Source: Parasponia andersonii | Lineage: Eukaryota; Streptophyta; Magnoliopsida; Rosales; Cannabaceae | Length of the DNA: 64,000 nt | Reading direction: 5' to 3' | NCBI GenBank assembly: GCA_002914805.1 | Contig: JXTB01000001.1 | Location: 3,261,733 to 3,325,732 of the forward strand | In this document: piece after piece, positions 23,891 through 34,844 of the stretch | How the letters are laid out: every line of letters begins with the position of its first letter | Numbering within the stretch: the stretch's first letter is position 1 | Program-made: the position numbers and the translations under genes | Notes under the pieces: model-generated | Database searches by the model: none | What the model was told of the DNA's origin: nothing | Seen by the model: the letters and a program-made list of their open reading frames with translations, nothing else

Positions 23891-24118
23891 GATGTGGCTT
23901 GTGTGAATTGGAATATTAATCAAAGTAAATAAGAGGCAAAGATTTTAGAATGGTTCAGTCCCGAAAAAGCTGAGCTTACGTCCACTGTTTTTCACTATTT
24001 TCTAGAGAATTACAAGAACTCACAATTACAATATGTTGTCTGAAAATAAGAAAATTACTTTTAAGAATTCTTTTTCTTCTCTAGGTTCAAAAGTCCCCGT
24101 CCTGAAACATTGAACTCA

Positions 24119-24128
24119 CTTTATATAG
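24119..24128 (-). promoter_or_regulatory. TATA box inside the probable LTR
   Basis: The minus strand reads CTATATAAAG, a near-ideal plant TATA box. It is about 400 bp into the LTR and downstream of the 25-bp repeats, which would place those repeats in the U3 region. Confidence 0.55.
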
Positions 24129-24320
24129 ATGAAGGTAGCTCAATGTTCCCAATTGTGAGAATGAGTAACTATACAATCAGGTAATATAATTTGAGTAACA
24201 ACATAATTGGGTAATCACTTAAATTAGGTAACTGGTTGAACTTGAAAAAGAAACTTTTGTTTCCCTTTCCTTGTAGGTTACCCGTGTGACGAAGCAGAGA
24301 CTAGTCTCCTTTTCTTTCGG

Positions 24321-24495
24321 GTCGCACATAACCTATTCGGAGGAGGTCGCACATAGCTTCTATGGTGGAGGTCGCACATAACCTATTTGGAGGAGGTCGC
24401 ACATAACTTATGCGGTGGAGGTCACATGCAACCCTTTCGGATGAGATCGCATGCAACTTATGCGGATGAGGTCGCACGTAACTTATGCGACCTGA
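24321..24495. repeat. Seven tandem 25-bp units in the LTR U3 region
   Basis: Units start at 24321, 24346, 24371, 24396, 24421, 24446 and 24471 with exact 25-bp spacing. The consensus begins gtcgcacataac and ends in cgg(a/t)ggag-like bases. The left units match closely, while the last three are more diverged. An open frame of 65 codons on the minus strand across them is only a by-product of the repeat. Confidence 0.95.
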
Positions 24496-24519
24496 CATAG
24501 GATTTTAGACCGCACAACA

Positions 24520-24540
24520 ATTGCTCCCCAGCTCCATTAG
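24520..24540 (-). promoter_or_regulatory. Candidate polypurine tract
   Basis: On the minus strand the bases just before the LTR start read AATGGAGCTGGGGAGCAAT, a purine-rich run ending at the TG of the LTR. In Ty3/gypsy elements this primes plus-strand DNA synthesis. A second purine-rich run with six Gs lies at 28158-28175 on the same strand, so the true boundary is not fully settled. Confidence 0.45.
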
Positions 24541-25476
24541 TTCTTTAGGACAAAATGGAGCTTCCTTTTAATTTAAGTGAGTGTGAACTTAAAAAAATGC
24601 GATGTCACGACCTAGACTTGAGATCCTTGAAGAGTCGAAGAATCGCCATATCTTAAATCTCACATTTTTCAAGATCACGCGCACCTTTTTCTGACAGATG
24701 AAAACACGTGTCACCTTTTCTAAGAAAAATAGTAGAACTCAAGGAGATTCAAAGATATTGATGATGCCAATCGTCGTTTTTAAACCGAATCTTTTCAAAT
24801 TTCGAAAGATATTGATTTAATTTCAGAAAAAATCAAATCCCGCGTAAACTTCGGCCTTTAGATATGAAAATCAAAGATCTTAATCTACGGCTGTGATTTA
24901 GCGATGCTCGAGGAATAAATATCGGAAATCATTCCGCTTCTACCTCTTCATTACAGACTCGTTTTCCATCTCTCTAAAATTCTGAAGTATTTCAAACCCT
25001 ACATCGCCGTTTCATTCTTCAGCTTGCACAGTTCCAGTATTTTCTCTGACGGAGTTCAGACCATATCTCAATCCCTCCGCTTTCGAAGAAAGGTTAGTTT
25101 ATTTCTTCTCTCCTATTGTTCTTCGTCTGTTCTTGAAAAACTTAGTTTCAATTTCTAGGAATAGAAACACATCCCATATTCGAACGAACTGGAATGGGAA
25201 TTTTTCCAGATCCCCCTTTACCGGTTCATAGAATAGACTCTTACTAGGTAATGGTCAAGGAAAAACTCGTGAAAAGAGTTTATAGGGTCTGATACCCTAT
25301 TTATCTATTTTTTGATGAACTGCTCGAGCAATTTTTTACGAATCCATAGACTAATTAGAAAAAATTCGATGAGCTTGCCTGTTAGTGCAATCCTAGGGTG
25401 AACCCCCAAAATTTACTAACATAGTGAAAATCCTTGATGCTCGCATAGGACTAAATCCATCCGTATTTCTTTTCAG

Positions 25477-27625
25477 ATGTCTAGTAGTGAGGATTTTAGG
25501 GAAGGGAATGCATTTTCTGGAGAATCTGACTCCAGTGTTAGCTCCATTAACCTCGAAGACTACCTCGAACCAGAACTCGAGGTAGAGATAACAGGGGTTA
25601 GCCAAAATAGTCCTCGCATAGGCGATCTCCCTCAGGACCAGTGGCCTCGACATATCAGGGATGCCCATGCCTTCTCATCAGGATATCAATACGTAGAGAG
25701 AAATTAGTCATGTACCAATATAAGGACGAGCTGCACATCGAACAAGCTCAGCAAAATCGTGTGCAGCTATAAGAACGCCATCCCTCTTCTCCTGCCCATG
25801 GAATTCAGCCGACCATACATACCACCATGCGGAATTGCTTCTTTTTCTGAAGCAGTTCTCAAGTATGGTGTCCACCTCCCACTTCATCCATACATAAAAT
25901 CAATTATTGTCTACTATAGGGTCGTCCCTTTCCAATTAACCCCTAATACATATAGATACATGGTAGGTTTGTACATACTTTACCATAAACTAGGTTTAGA
26001 GACCCATTCTCCTGAAGAGTTCGCTTGGTTTTACCAAAGTGAAATAAACCCATCAGATCTTGGCTACTTTTATGCAAGCAAATGGTCGAACCAGGCAATA
26101 AAAAAGATCTACGGGGTTCGCAACAACATGGGAAAATGGAAAAGTCTATTTTTCCACTTTGACTATGCAGATAACGGCTTCTTTCAAAATCCCGGTAGGT
26201 AGTTTTCCAATTTATTACCTTTTTCTATTTTGTTATTTTTATCCTGATCGCACTCGCATATCATTGCAGACAACAGGGAATGGCCCGGACTTTCCAGGGA
26301 ACAGCTCACAAGGGTGTACAAAATCAACGATCTTCCAATCGAGGAATTTGATTGGAAGGTACTGGGAATTTCCAAGAATCTGGTCGCTTGCGGTCTGCTT
26401 CCAAAGGGAGCCGCATTCCCTGATCCCCCTATCTGTTCATCCAGACCTTCGAGCACGAAGAAGAAGAAGCCAAGGAAACAGACGGATACAAGTGCCTCGT
26501 CTTCCAGACTTAGGAAACGAAAAGTACCTGCCACCCCTCCAGTTTCGGAACCTTCCTCTCCAGAAACAGCGTCATCACCAGCTCCTCAACCAACTCCTCA
26601 ACAAGAAGAAGGCAATCATGTATACATTTTCTAATTATCAATATATTATATCACCTTGCTCACTGACATATCTGTACAGAGATGGTCATCGGTAGCGGCC
26701 TGCGAGCACCACCCTCCCCTCTCGGGTCCATGGCAAAAATCAAGACACCTGAGAGCACTCCGTTATCAAAAGGGAAAGAGAAGGTTGACAACTCTAAAAA
26801 ACGAAAAGTTGCCTTCGAGGACATCCCTGCAAGCTCGCCTCCTCCACAGCCTCAGCCAATGAGCCATTCTGAATCACCTAAAGAGGCTGCCACTTCTTCG
26901 GAACCGATCCTGGCAGATAAGGGGGAAGAGCTCTTAGTGCTCCTCAATCAATTACCAGAGAAGGCTGGTACGAGCGTAGCCTTCATTGATCGCTTCACAT
27001 CTGAGGAAGGCTGGGAGCGGATGAAGCGACGATCTGTCAAGGTCGCTTTTGGTTCTGCGATGAGGATGCTGGCCAATGTAAGTACTTTTTTATTCTTTTC
27101 TCAAATGTACTATTTTTTGGTATTAATGATTATATTTTTCAGACCGCGGCTGTAGCTGTCTTGATGCACGACCCGGTCCTCGAATGCTTGGAGAAGGCCG
27201 AAAAAGTTGAAGAGATAACCCAAGCATTTGAAAATTCAGAGAAAGCTCGGGAGGAGGAAAAAACAGCCTTTGACTTGGAGAGGTAGTAGCTGCTTGAAGA
27301 CCTAGCCAAGGAGAAGCTCGAGAAGGAGAACCTCGAGGAGAAAGTCAAAGAGCTCGAGAAAACCATCTCTGAGCATCCAGATCGCAAGAGGGAGGCAGCC
27401 ACTGAGGCAGTTCACAAAGCTATCAAAGAGTTCAAGGCGACTGAAGTCAAAGAGCTCAAAGATAAAGCTTGTGACATTGCCTCGTCGACCATCATTTTTA
27501 ACATCTTCTGCGAGCATCTGGACTTTGACTTCTCCATCCTTAGCGAGGACGTGGTCAAGCTTGTCCAGAGTTGGAGGGAGGATACTGCCAAAGCTGGAGA
27601 TGGCGGCGCGAGCACTTCCGTATAA
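25477..27625 (+). pseudogene. Spliced gypsy-associated extra ORF, Transposase_28 type, antisense to pol
   Basis: Four coding exons join in one consistent frame: 25477-26194, 26270-26619, 26682-27077 and 27143-27625, about 648 codons. An upstream intron, 25093-25476, ends exactly at the ATG (TTTCAG|ATG). The first exon carries the gypsy-type Transposase_28 pattern (IPPCGIASFSEAVLKYG, LPLHPYIKSI, LTPNTYRYMVGLYILYHKLG). The middle exons are rich in Ser, Pro and Lys, and the last is a Glu/Lys coiled coil. Three in-frame nonsense codons (TAG at 25705, TAG-TAG at 27284-27289) make this copy a pseudogene. Similar extra ORFs, some antisense, are known in plant Ty3/gypsy elements between pol and the 3' LTR; their function is not established. 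A weak TATA-like aataaatat lies at 24913-24921. An alternative is that it belongs to a separate plus-strand element. Confidence 0.75.
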
Positions 27626-28332
27626 CACTTGAATTTTTTTAATATTTTTAGAACAATGTGGGCTTGGTCCCCCTTCCTTTTTGCTTATGTTCAGGTGACA
27701 ATTCTTTTAATAAATATTATTTTTCCGTTAGATATTCCTGCAAAATAATAAAAACACAACACTAATTTTAACTAAGTAGTCAATCACTAAGTGACTGATC
27801 AGTACGCTTTTTGCAATTTGAATCCAACTTAACTTAAAACGAGTTTTAAGTGTTAAGATAGGTTAGGTCGCTTAAGAAAACAGTCAATACGCGTGATGCA
27901 AACTCAACTATCTTTCAAAAGTTCCATGTTAAAATAGGATATAGCAATATATCACATCAAACAATGAACGTTTGGCTTAGTTACTTTTTTGTTCGATGAG
28001 GGAAATTGCGTAATACGACATGCTGAGGCATGAAGTAAGGAGAAAATCCTAGGATTTTAAGGAATTTCAGATACTTCGACGATCTAAAACTCTGTCTCCT
28101 CTAAATGGACGTTTTGCATAGTCCCTTAGGAAATAAGTAGGAGATAATGATCTGATCCCACTGCCCCCCGAGTTTTATGGTGTCCGAAAACTGCCATAAA
28201 ACTATTAAGAGATGAACCAAATGAAGTTGTAGCAATAGCCGAAGAAAATTTTATTAACGAATGACATCGAATGTCAAAATAATGAAGATACAGAGCCGTT
28301 GAAAATAAATGCATGAAGATAAACATGAAGAT
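27626..28332. other. Spacer between extra ORF and pol of gypsy element 1
   Basis: No coding sequence was recognised. The two convergent genes end on either side. A run of six Cs at about 28164-28169 (Gs on the minus strand, within cggggggcag) resembles a polypurine tract of the minus-strand element. No tandem repeats are seen here, unlike the equivalent spacer of element 2. Confidence 0.5.
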
Positions 28333-29182
28333 TCATTGATAATAACGATGAAGTTGTTCTGCATTCCAAGCTTGTTCGATCTTTTGTCCACCGATGCGAG
28401 CTAGCTTATATGTCCGAGGTCGAATGACGTCATTAATAACATAAGGCCCCTTCCACGAAGGTCCAAATACACTAATACCATGCTCTTTATTATTAGGTAG
28501 AACTCTTCAAAGGATAAGATCACCAACTTCAAAATGTCTACTTTTGACTTTGGAGTTATAATGCCGAGCAGTGCGTTGTTGATATGATGCAATTCGAAGC
28601 TGTTTATGCCTTTCTTCTAAAAAATCGAGTTCAATTCTCAGTATTACATCATTCTGTCTCTGCTCATAAACAGACAGCCGTAGAGAGCCTGCGCCGATTT
28701 CAACTGGAATCATCGCTTCATATCCATAAGCCAGAGAGAATGGACTCTCTCTAGCAGTGGTTCGTTGAGTGGTACGATAAGCCCATAGAACTTCTGGAAG
28801 TACTTCTGGCCAAGCTCATTTATGCTCCTCCAGCTTTGTCTTTATATTCTGTTTAAATATTTTGTTTATCGTTTCGACCTGCCCATTAGCTTGCGGATGA
28901 ACAACAGCAGAGAAACTCTTCTTGATGCCCAAGTTGTTGCAGAAGTCATGGAACTCATCACAGTCGAATTGTTTCCCATTATCAGAAATTATAGTATGTG
29001 GTATACCATAATGGCAGATTATAGACTTGTAAACAAAATCTATCATCTTTTTTGCAGAAATAGTGCTCAAGGCCTCAGCTTCCGCCCATTTTGTGAAATA
29101 ATCGACTGCGACCACCGTATACTTCAAACCACCCTGTGCTAATGGAAGCATCCCGATAATATCAATTCCCCAAATAGCAAAT

Positions 29183-29504
29183 NNNNNNNNNNNNNNNNNN
29201 NNNNNNNNNNNNNNNNNNNNNNNNNNNNNNNNNNNNNNNNNNNNNNNNNNNNNNNNNNNNNNNNNNNNNNNNNNNNNNNNNNNNNNNNNNNNNNNNNNNN
29301 NNNNNNNNNNNNNNNNNNNNNNNNNNNNNNNNNNNNNNNNNNNNNNNNNNNNNNNNNNNNNNNNNNNNNNNNNNNNNNNNNNNNNNNNNNNNNNNNNNNN
29401 NNNNNNNNNNNNNNNNNNNNNNNNNNNNNNNNNNNNNNNNNNNNNNNNNNNNNNNNNNNNNNNNNNNNNNNNNNNNNNNNNNNNNNNNNNNNNNNNNNNN
29501 NNNN
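29183..29504. other. Assembly gap (322 Ns)
   Basis: The sequence is undetermined here. It falls inside the gypsy pol between RNase H and the integrase core, so part of the RNase H domain and the zinc-binding integrase N-terminus are hidden. The gap sits in a repeat-rich region, and its true length may differ. Confidence 1.
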
Positions 29505-31269
29505 TCATCTCGACCTTCATTTCCTATGCAAGCTTTAGCCCAACTATCAGTGCTTCATATTCAGCCTCATTATTCGACGCCGGGAACTTGAAGTGAAGCG
29601 CACAATGAATGTTGTACCCTTCAGGACTGATTAAAACTAGGCCTGCACCTACTCTATTTTCGTTCGATGACCCATCAACATAAAGTTTCCACAGCCTTGA
29701 TGTATCTGAAGGGGGTTTCCTAAGTACCCCTGTTAGAATTTCGACGTCATATGTGAATTTTGCAATAAAATCTGTGAGGGCCTGACCCTTGATGGCAGTG
29801 CGAGGTTGAAAATTGATGTCAAATTGACTCAATTCAACAGCCCACTTAAGCAGCCGTCCTGATGCCTCAGGTTTCTGTAGAACCTGTTTCAACGGAAAAT
29901 TCGTGAAAACCCTGATGGAGTGAGCATAGAAGTAAAGTCGAAGCTTTCTTGATGCGATGACAAGCACTAGCGTCAATTTTTCTATCTCTGGATACCTGGT
30001 TTCAGCATCAAGTAATCTTTTACTTACATAATAGACAGGTCGCTGTATATTTCCCTCCTAGCAAATTAATGCAGCACTCGTCACATATTTGGAAACCGCG
30101 AGATATAAGCATAAGCCTTCTCCTGGGTTTGGCTTTGACAAGAGTGGAGGAGAACCCAAGTGTTTTTTCAACTCTTGGATTGCCTGCTCGCATTCTTTCG
30201 TCCATTCAAACCTTTTTGATCCTTTCAATACTTCAAAGAAAGGTTGGCATTCATCGGTTGATCTGGATACATACCGACTCAGTGCAACTACTCTTCCTAC
30301 TAGGCTTTGCACATCCTTGGGTTTACGAGGAGATTGCATATCAATCAACGCTTGTATCTTCTAAGGGTTCGCTTCAATATCTCGCTGATTGACCATAAAA
30401 CCCAGAAATTTTCCAGATCCTACCCCGAATGCACACTTCTGGGGATTCAGCTTCATTTGATATTTCCGAAGAATTTTGAACATTTCATCAAGGTGCTTGA
30501 TGTGATCTTCAGCTTTCTCCGACTTCACCAACATTTCGTCGATGTATACATCCATTGTCTTGCCAATTTGTTTTGCAAACATCATATTGACAAGACGCTG
30601 GTAGGTCGCTCCTGCATTGACAAGTCCGAAGGGAATCTTTTTACAGCAGTATAATTCTCGATCTGTGATGAACGAGGTATGTTCCTCATCTAGCTCGTAC
30701 ATGGGGATTTGATTATATCCAGAATACGCGTCCATGAAACTTAAGAATTCATATCCTGATGTCGCATCTACAAGCTGGTCGATTCTCGGAAGTGGGAAGC
30801 TGTCCTTCGGGGATGCTTTATTGAGATCGGTGAAATCGATACACGTTCTCCACTTCCCATTGGATTTCTTCACTAAAACCGGGTTTGCAAGCCAGTCAGG
30901 ATAAAATGACTCTCTTATGAACCCAATTTCAAGCAGCTTCTCCAACTCTTCTTTTAACTTGACGTAGCGCTCTGGATTCATAGCTCTTCTTTTCTGCCGT
31001 ACAGGCTTCTTTGTCGTATCTATGTTAAGACGGTGGCATATGATCATCGAATCAATCCCTACCATTTCCGAATGTCGCCATGCGAAGACATCTAAGTTAG
31101 AATTTAGAAAAGCGACCAATGAAGCTCGCACAGGTTCCTAAATCTCCGTTCCAATCTTTAAAGTCTTGGAAGACATGTCGAATAACAAATCCTCCAGATC
31201 TTCAATGGGTCCAATTCTGACTTCTTCGTCTATTTCTCAAGGATCGAAGTCTTTGCTGATCGTATCGAT

Positions 31270-31490
31270 TGACGTTTTAATTGACGATTCAACTGACGCT
31301 TTGTCTGACGACTCAACTGGAGCTTCGACTGATGCTTTGCCTGCGGCTTCGACTGACGCTTTGTCTGCTGACTCAACTGGAGCTTCGACTGACGCTTTGC
31401 CTGTGGCTTCGATTTACGCTTTGCTCGTTGCTTCGACTGATGCTTCCTCTGCTGCTTCAAGTGACGCTTCCTCTGGCAGCTGGACCATCA
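31270..31490 (-). repeat. Ala/Ser/Val/Glu-rich repeat between protease and reverse transcriptase
   Basis: Units built on gcttcgactgacgctttg repeat with 12-, 24- and 36-bp steps, and a 60-bp block (36+24) is present twice. On the minus strand, in pol frame, they encode words such as KASVEAPVES and KASVEAAG, a 20-residue period. The tract lies in the protease-RT linker. A stop near 31414 interrupts the frame within the repeat. Confidence 0.8.
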
Positions 31491-33394
31491 TTGTGTGAGA
31501 CGTCGCATCCTTTGCTGCGAGTTTCAACGAGTTGTTATAACAAGTCCTCGCATCATATTGATTTCCTCGCACCTCGCCTACCCCGTGTTGGGTCAGGAAT
31601 TTCATAGTGAGATGATAGATTGAAGTGATGGCTCGAAGTTCCCTCAGTGTCGGTCTTCTCAGCACAGCATTGAATACAGAGGGGCAATCTACCACCAAGA
31701 ATTGGGTCATTATCGTTGAAACCTTAGGATAGGTTCCAACGTTGACCATTAATTCAATCATGCCCATAGGCATCAGGCTGTCACCAGTGAAACCATAGAG
31801 TGGAGTGATGGTAGGCTTCAAGTCGCTCTCATTCAACCCCATCTTCTTAAAGGCTCATAGTACAGGATGTCTACAGCACTTCCGTTATCAACCAATACTC
31901 GCCACAACTGTGTGCTTCCACAATTAATTTTTATGACCAACGCGTCATTATGCAAATAATGGACTTCCCTTGCGTCCTGTTCTGTAAAGGTAATGTCTAG
32001 GTCCGGTACTTGTTGAAGTTTGCATGGTCGCTGCTCAAGATGCATGACGTTAGTTAATGGCTATTGTCGAGCTTCTTGTGCATACCTGTCTTGAGCTCTT
32101 TTCGAATCTCCGCCAACATGCAGTCCTCCAAAGATAGTTCGGACTTTGCGTTGGATTTCTGGAGGTTGCTGTTGGTTTTCTTCTCGCCTTTCGTCGTTCT
32201 GCCTGGTGTATTGCTGCAGTTGCCTCTCTTTAATCAGCCTTTCAATTTCATCCTTCAAGGCAAAGAAATTATTGGTATCATGCCCAATATCATTGTGATA
32301 CCGGCAGAACTTGTTGGGGTCGCGCTTTGCCCTGTCCCGTTTCATCAGTTCCGGTTGATGGTATCGCTCCTTCTGGTTTGTGATCGCATAGATATGATCT
32401 ATGGGCACATTTAACTCAGTATTATTGTTGAACAGCATAGGAGCTCTTGAAATCTCCTGCTTTTTGGGTCTAGGCTAATTCTCCGTCAACTGCTCATTAC
32501 TCCTTTTATTTTTCTTCTTACCGTTATTGTTGGTAATGATTGCGTCTTTAGTTGCATCTTTCCTTCCTTCTTTCTTTGTCTTTTGAAGATTCTCGTGCGA
32601 AGATTCTACCCTTTGATGCCGACCAACCCTTCGGTAGAAGTCTTCTAGAGTTCTACATTCTCGCTCAAGTAATTCCTCCCAGAGTTTAGTTTCTGGTCGC
32701 ACCCCAGCCATCATGAGAGTTAAAACTCCTCCCTCAGGTGGTTTGTTGACCTTTGCTAACTCTGAGATGAATCGATTGAGATAAGATCGTAGAGTCTCCT
32801 TTGGACCTTGTCAGATTGCAGACAAGCTAACAAGTGGAACAGTGAAATTCTTTGCAGCTTGGAACTATCTCAAGAACGCCGTCTGAAGTTGTTGCCAGGA
32901 TGAGATTGAACCGGATTTGAGTCCTCGGAACCACTTCTTTGCTGCTCCTGAGAGAGTTACAGCAAAACATCTACAGCGTGCATAATCATTGACACGATGG
33001 AGTTCCATCAAGTCGCTGAAGTGATTCATATGGTCCTGTGGATCAGTTTTCCCATCAAATGTATTTATGGTGGGAAGTCTGAATCTAGTAGGTAAGGCAG
33101 CAGCTCGGACTTCCTCGCTGAATAGCGATTGACGATACCATCAGTGAGCTCATCGTCCCAACCAGCGAGTGCGTCTAATGCACAAGATTTAGACGGTGAA
33201 GGAGACACTGACGAGGGCAAAGGAGAATCCTGAGATTTATGAAACTCAACAATAAATGAAATTACCATATCAACTTGCTTAGAGACACCACCATGTGCCA
33301 CTTGGTTTTCTGTCATTCTGAATGCACCAAACGAGAACGCAGAATTTTTCAAAGTCTTTGCAAGAAACTAAATTAAAAACACCCATCAAACAAT

Positions 33395-34710
33395 CAGAGA
33401 CTCTGCTAGAGGACAAAAACACGAGAGATCCTTTGGAGACCCCTGCACGCCACGTGTTTGCAACTGACTCTAAAAACGAAGGCTGGATGAGACCCATCAC
33501 CCAATACCTAGTGTCGGAAAACCTGCCCGCAGACCTCCAAAAAGCAAGGTCGATCAGACTGAAGGCTGCTCGATACTCGATGGTTGGGGACCGACTGTAT
33601 AGAAGATCAACAATGGGACCGATGCTGAGGTGTGTAGGTCCCATCGAGGCGCAGAAACTGATGGAGGAAATCCATGAGGGAGCATATGGCAACCACTCTG
33701 GTGGGTATAGTCTCGCCCATAAGGCCTTGAGGACTGGATACTTCTGGCCATACATGATGACCGAGGCAGCCCAGTTTGTCAAGAAATATGACAAGTGCCA
33801 GAGGTTCACCCTCTTGAAGTGCTAACCCGTGGAAGAACTCCATTCAAACATAACTCCTTGGCCCTTCACTAAATGGGGTCTGGACATCGTCGGAGAGCTC
33901 CCTAAAAGTCCAAGGGGAAGAAGGTATATCTTGCTGGCCACCATTTATTTCACTAAATGGGTAGAAGTTGAAGCCTACACGACTGTCAATAAGGCAGACA
34001 CGATTAACTTTATTTGGAAAAACATAATCTGCCGATACAGAATCCCAAAAAAGATACACGCTGATCATGGTATGTAGTTCCATAATGCCAAACTTAAGGA
34101 GCTGTATGAGTTGTATGACATAAAGCTCAGCTTCTCATCCGTAAACTACCCTCAGGGAAACAGCCAAGCAGAGGCAACAAACAAGGCCATATTAGGAAGT
34201 ATAAAAAAGAACTTGTAGGAGGCTGAAGAAGAGTGGTTAAAAGAGCTACTAGCCATCATGTGGGCCCATCGAACCACGGGGCAGAGATTGACAGGAAGAA
34301 CACCATTCGCCATGGTCGACGGGTCAGAGGCAGTGATCCCGACCAAAATTGGCCTCCCGACCCTATTCTCTGAAGTGGTAAGAGACACCTCACTAAACGA
34401 GCAGCAGCTAAGCCGCAACACAGACCTCCTGGAAGAAACGATGGACATGGCTCTGGTCCATCTGGCCTCTTACCACCAGCAGGCCAAGTCTTACTATGCA
34501 AAGAAGGTTAGTGCTTGTCGGTTTAATGTCGTAGATTGGGTCTTGAAGGTCAGAACAGGAAATTCCTCGAAGCTAGACTCTAACTAGGTCGGGCCTTATG
34601 AGATGATTAAGGCACTTGACAATGGTGCATACATCCTAAAAGAACTCATGACTGGGAAGAGTCTACCTAACACGTAGAATGCCCAGCACTTGAAAAAATA
34701 CCACGTGTAA
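33395..34710 (+). pseudogene. Integrase part of a second gypsy pol, opposite strand
   Basis: One plus-strand frame runs to a TAA at 34708. It encodes the RNase H-integrase linker (WMRPITQYL), the zinc-binding region (HEGAYGNHSG, then YDKCQRF where the first Cys of the usual pair is Tyr), and the integrase core with GLDIVG, HADHGM and SQAEATNK. It ends with the C-terminal part around VGPYEMIKALDNGAY. In-frame stops occur at about 33823, 34075, 34216, 34585 and 34675. Protein similarity to the first element is only moderate, so this is another subfamily. Gag, protease and reverse transcriptase are absent; the left edge is the junction with element 1 near 33360-33400. Confidence 0.85.
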
Positions 34711-34844
34711 GACACATGTAAATGCTTGTATTATTGAATCGCTTAATTCCAAAACATGTCAGAGTGTTGGCTACACGGACTTATTCATTGGATTGCTATA
34801 TAAAAAGGTCTGCACCAAGTGCCAAATCCCATGAACTATTCACG

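Larger units (their letters stand above)
23900..24519 (-). mobile_element. Probable 3' LTR of the minus-strand gypsy element
   Basis: Read on the minus strand the segment starts TGTTGTGCGG and ends AATTCACACA, giving the usual TG...CA ends over about 620 bp. A TATA box (CTATATAAAG) lies at 24128-24119 in that orientation. A purine-rich tract directly precedes the TG end, as expected for a 3' LTR. The matching 5' LTR was not found on the far side of gag, so the boundaries rest on these signals alone. Confidence 0.6.
28333..33316 (-). pseudogene. Ty3/gypsy (Tat-like) gag-pol, defective
   Basis: Gag begins at ATG 33316-33314 and includes INTFDGKTDPQDHMNHF and AAKKWFRGLKSG (retrotransposon gag domain), then a knuckle-like FCRYHNDIGHDT. 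Protease follows with VDNGSAVDILYY, then reverse transcriptase with CIDFTDLNKASPKD, FMDAYSGYNQI and YIDEML (the second catalytic Asp is Glu). RNase H has LYVDGSS and NNEAEYEAL. Integrase has GIDIIG, SDNGKQF and GQVETINK, with 35 residues between the last Asp and Glu (DD35E). Pol stays in one frame from about 31842 to the end at 28333 and is interrupted by in-frame stops near 31142 and at 30361, 30058, 29524, 28816 and 28507, plus shifts near 31840 and between 33065 and 32720. An N-gap covers the RNase H-integrase link. The 5' leader and LTR are missing. Confidence 0.9.

Noticed and set aside
24301..24498. A 65-codon minus-strand ORF with repeated Arg-Ile-Ser-Tyr-Val-Arg-Pro-like words
   Set aside because: It is the translation of the 25-bp tandem repeats; the period is not a multiple of three, so no true peptide repeat is conserved.
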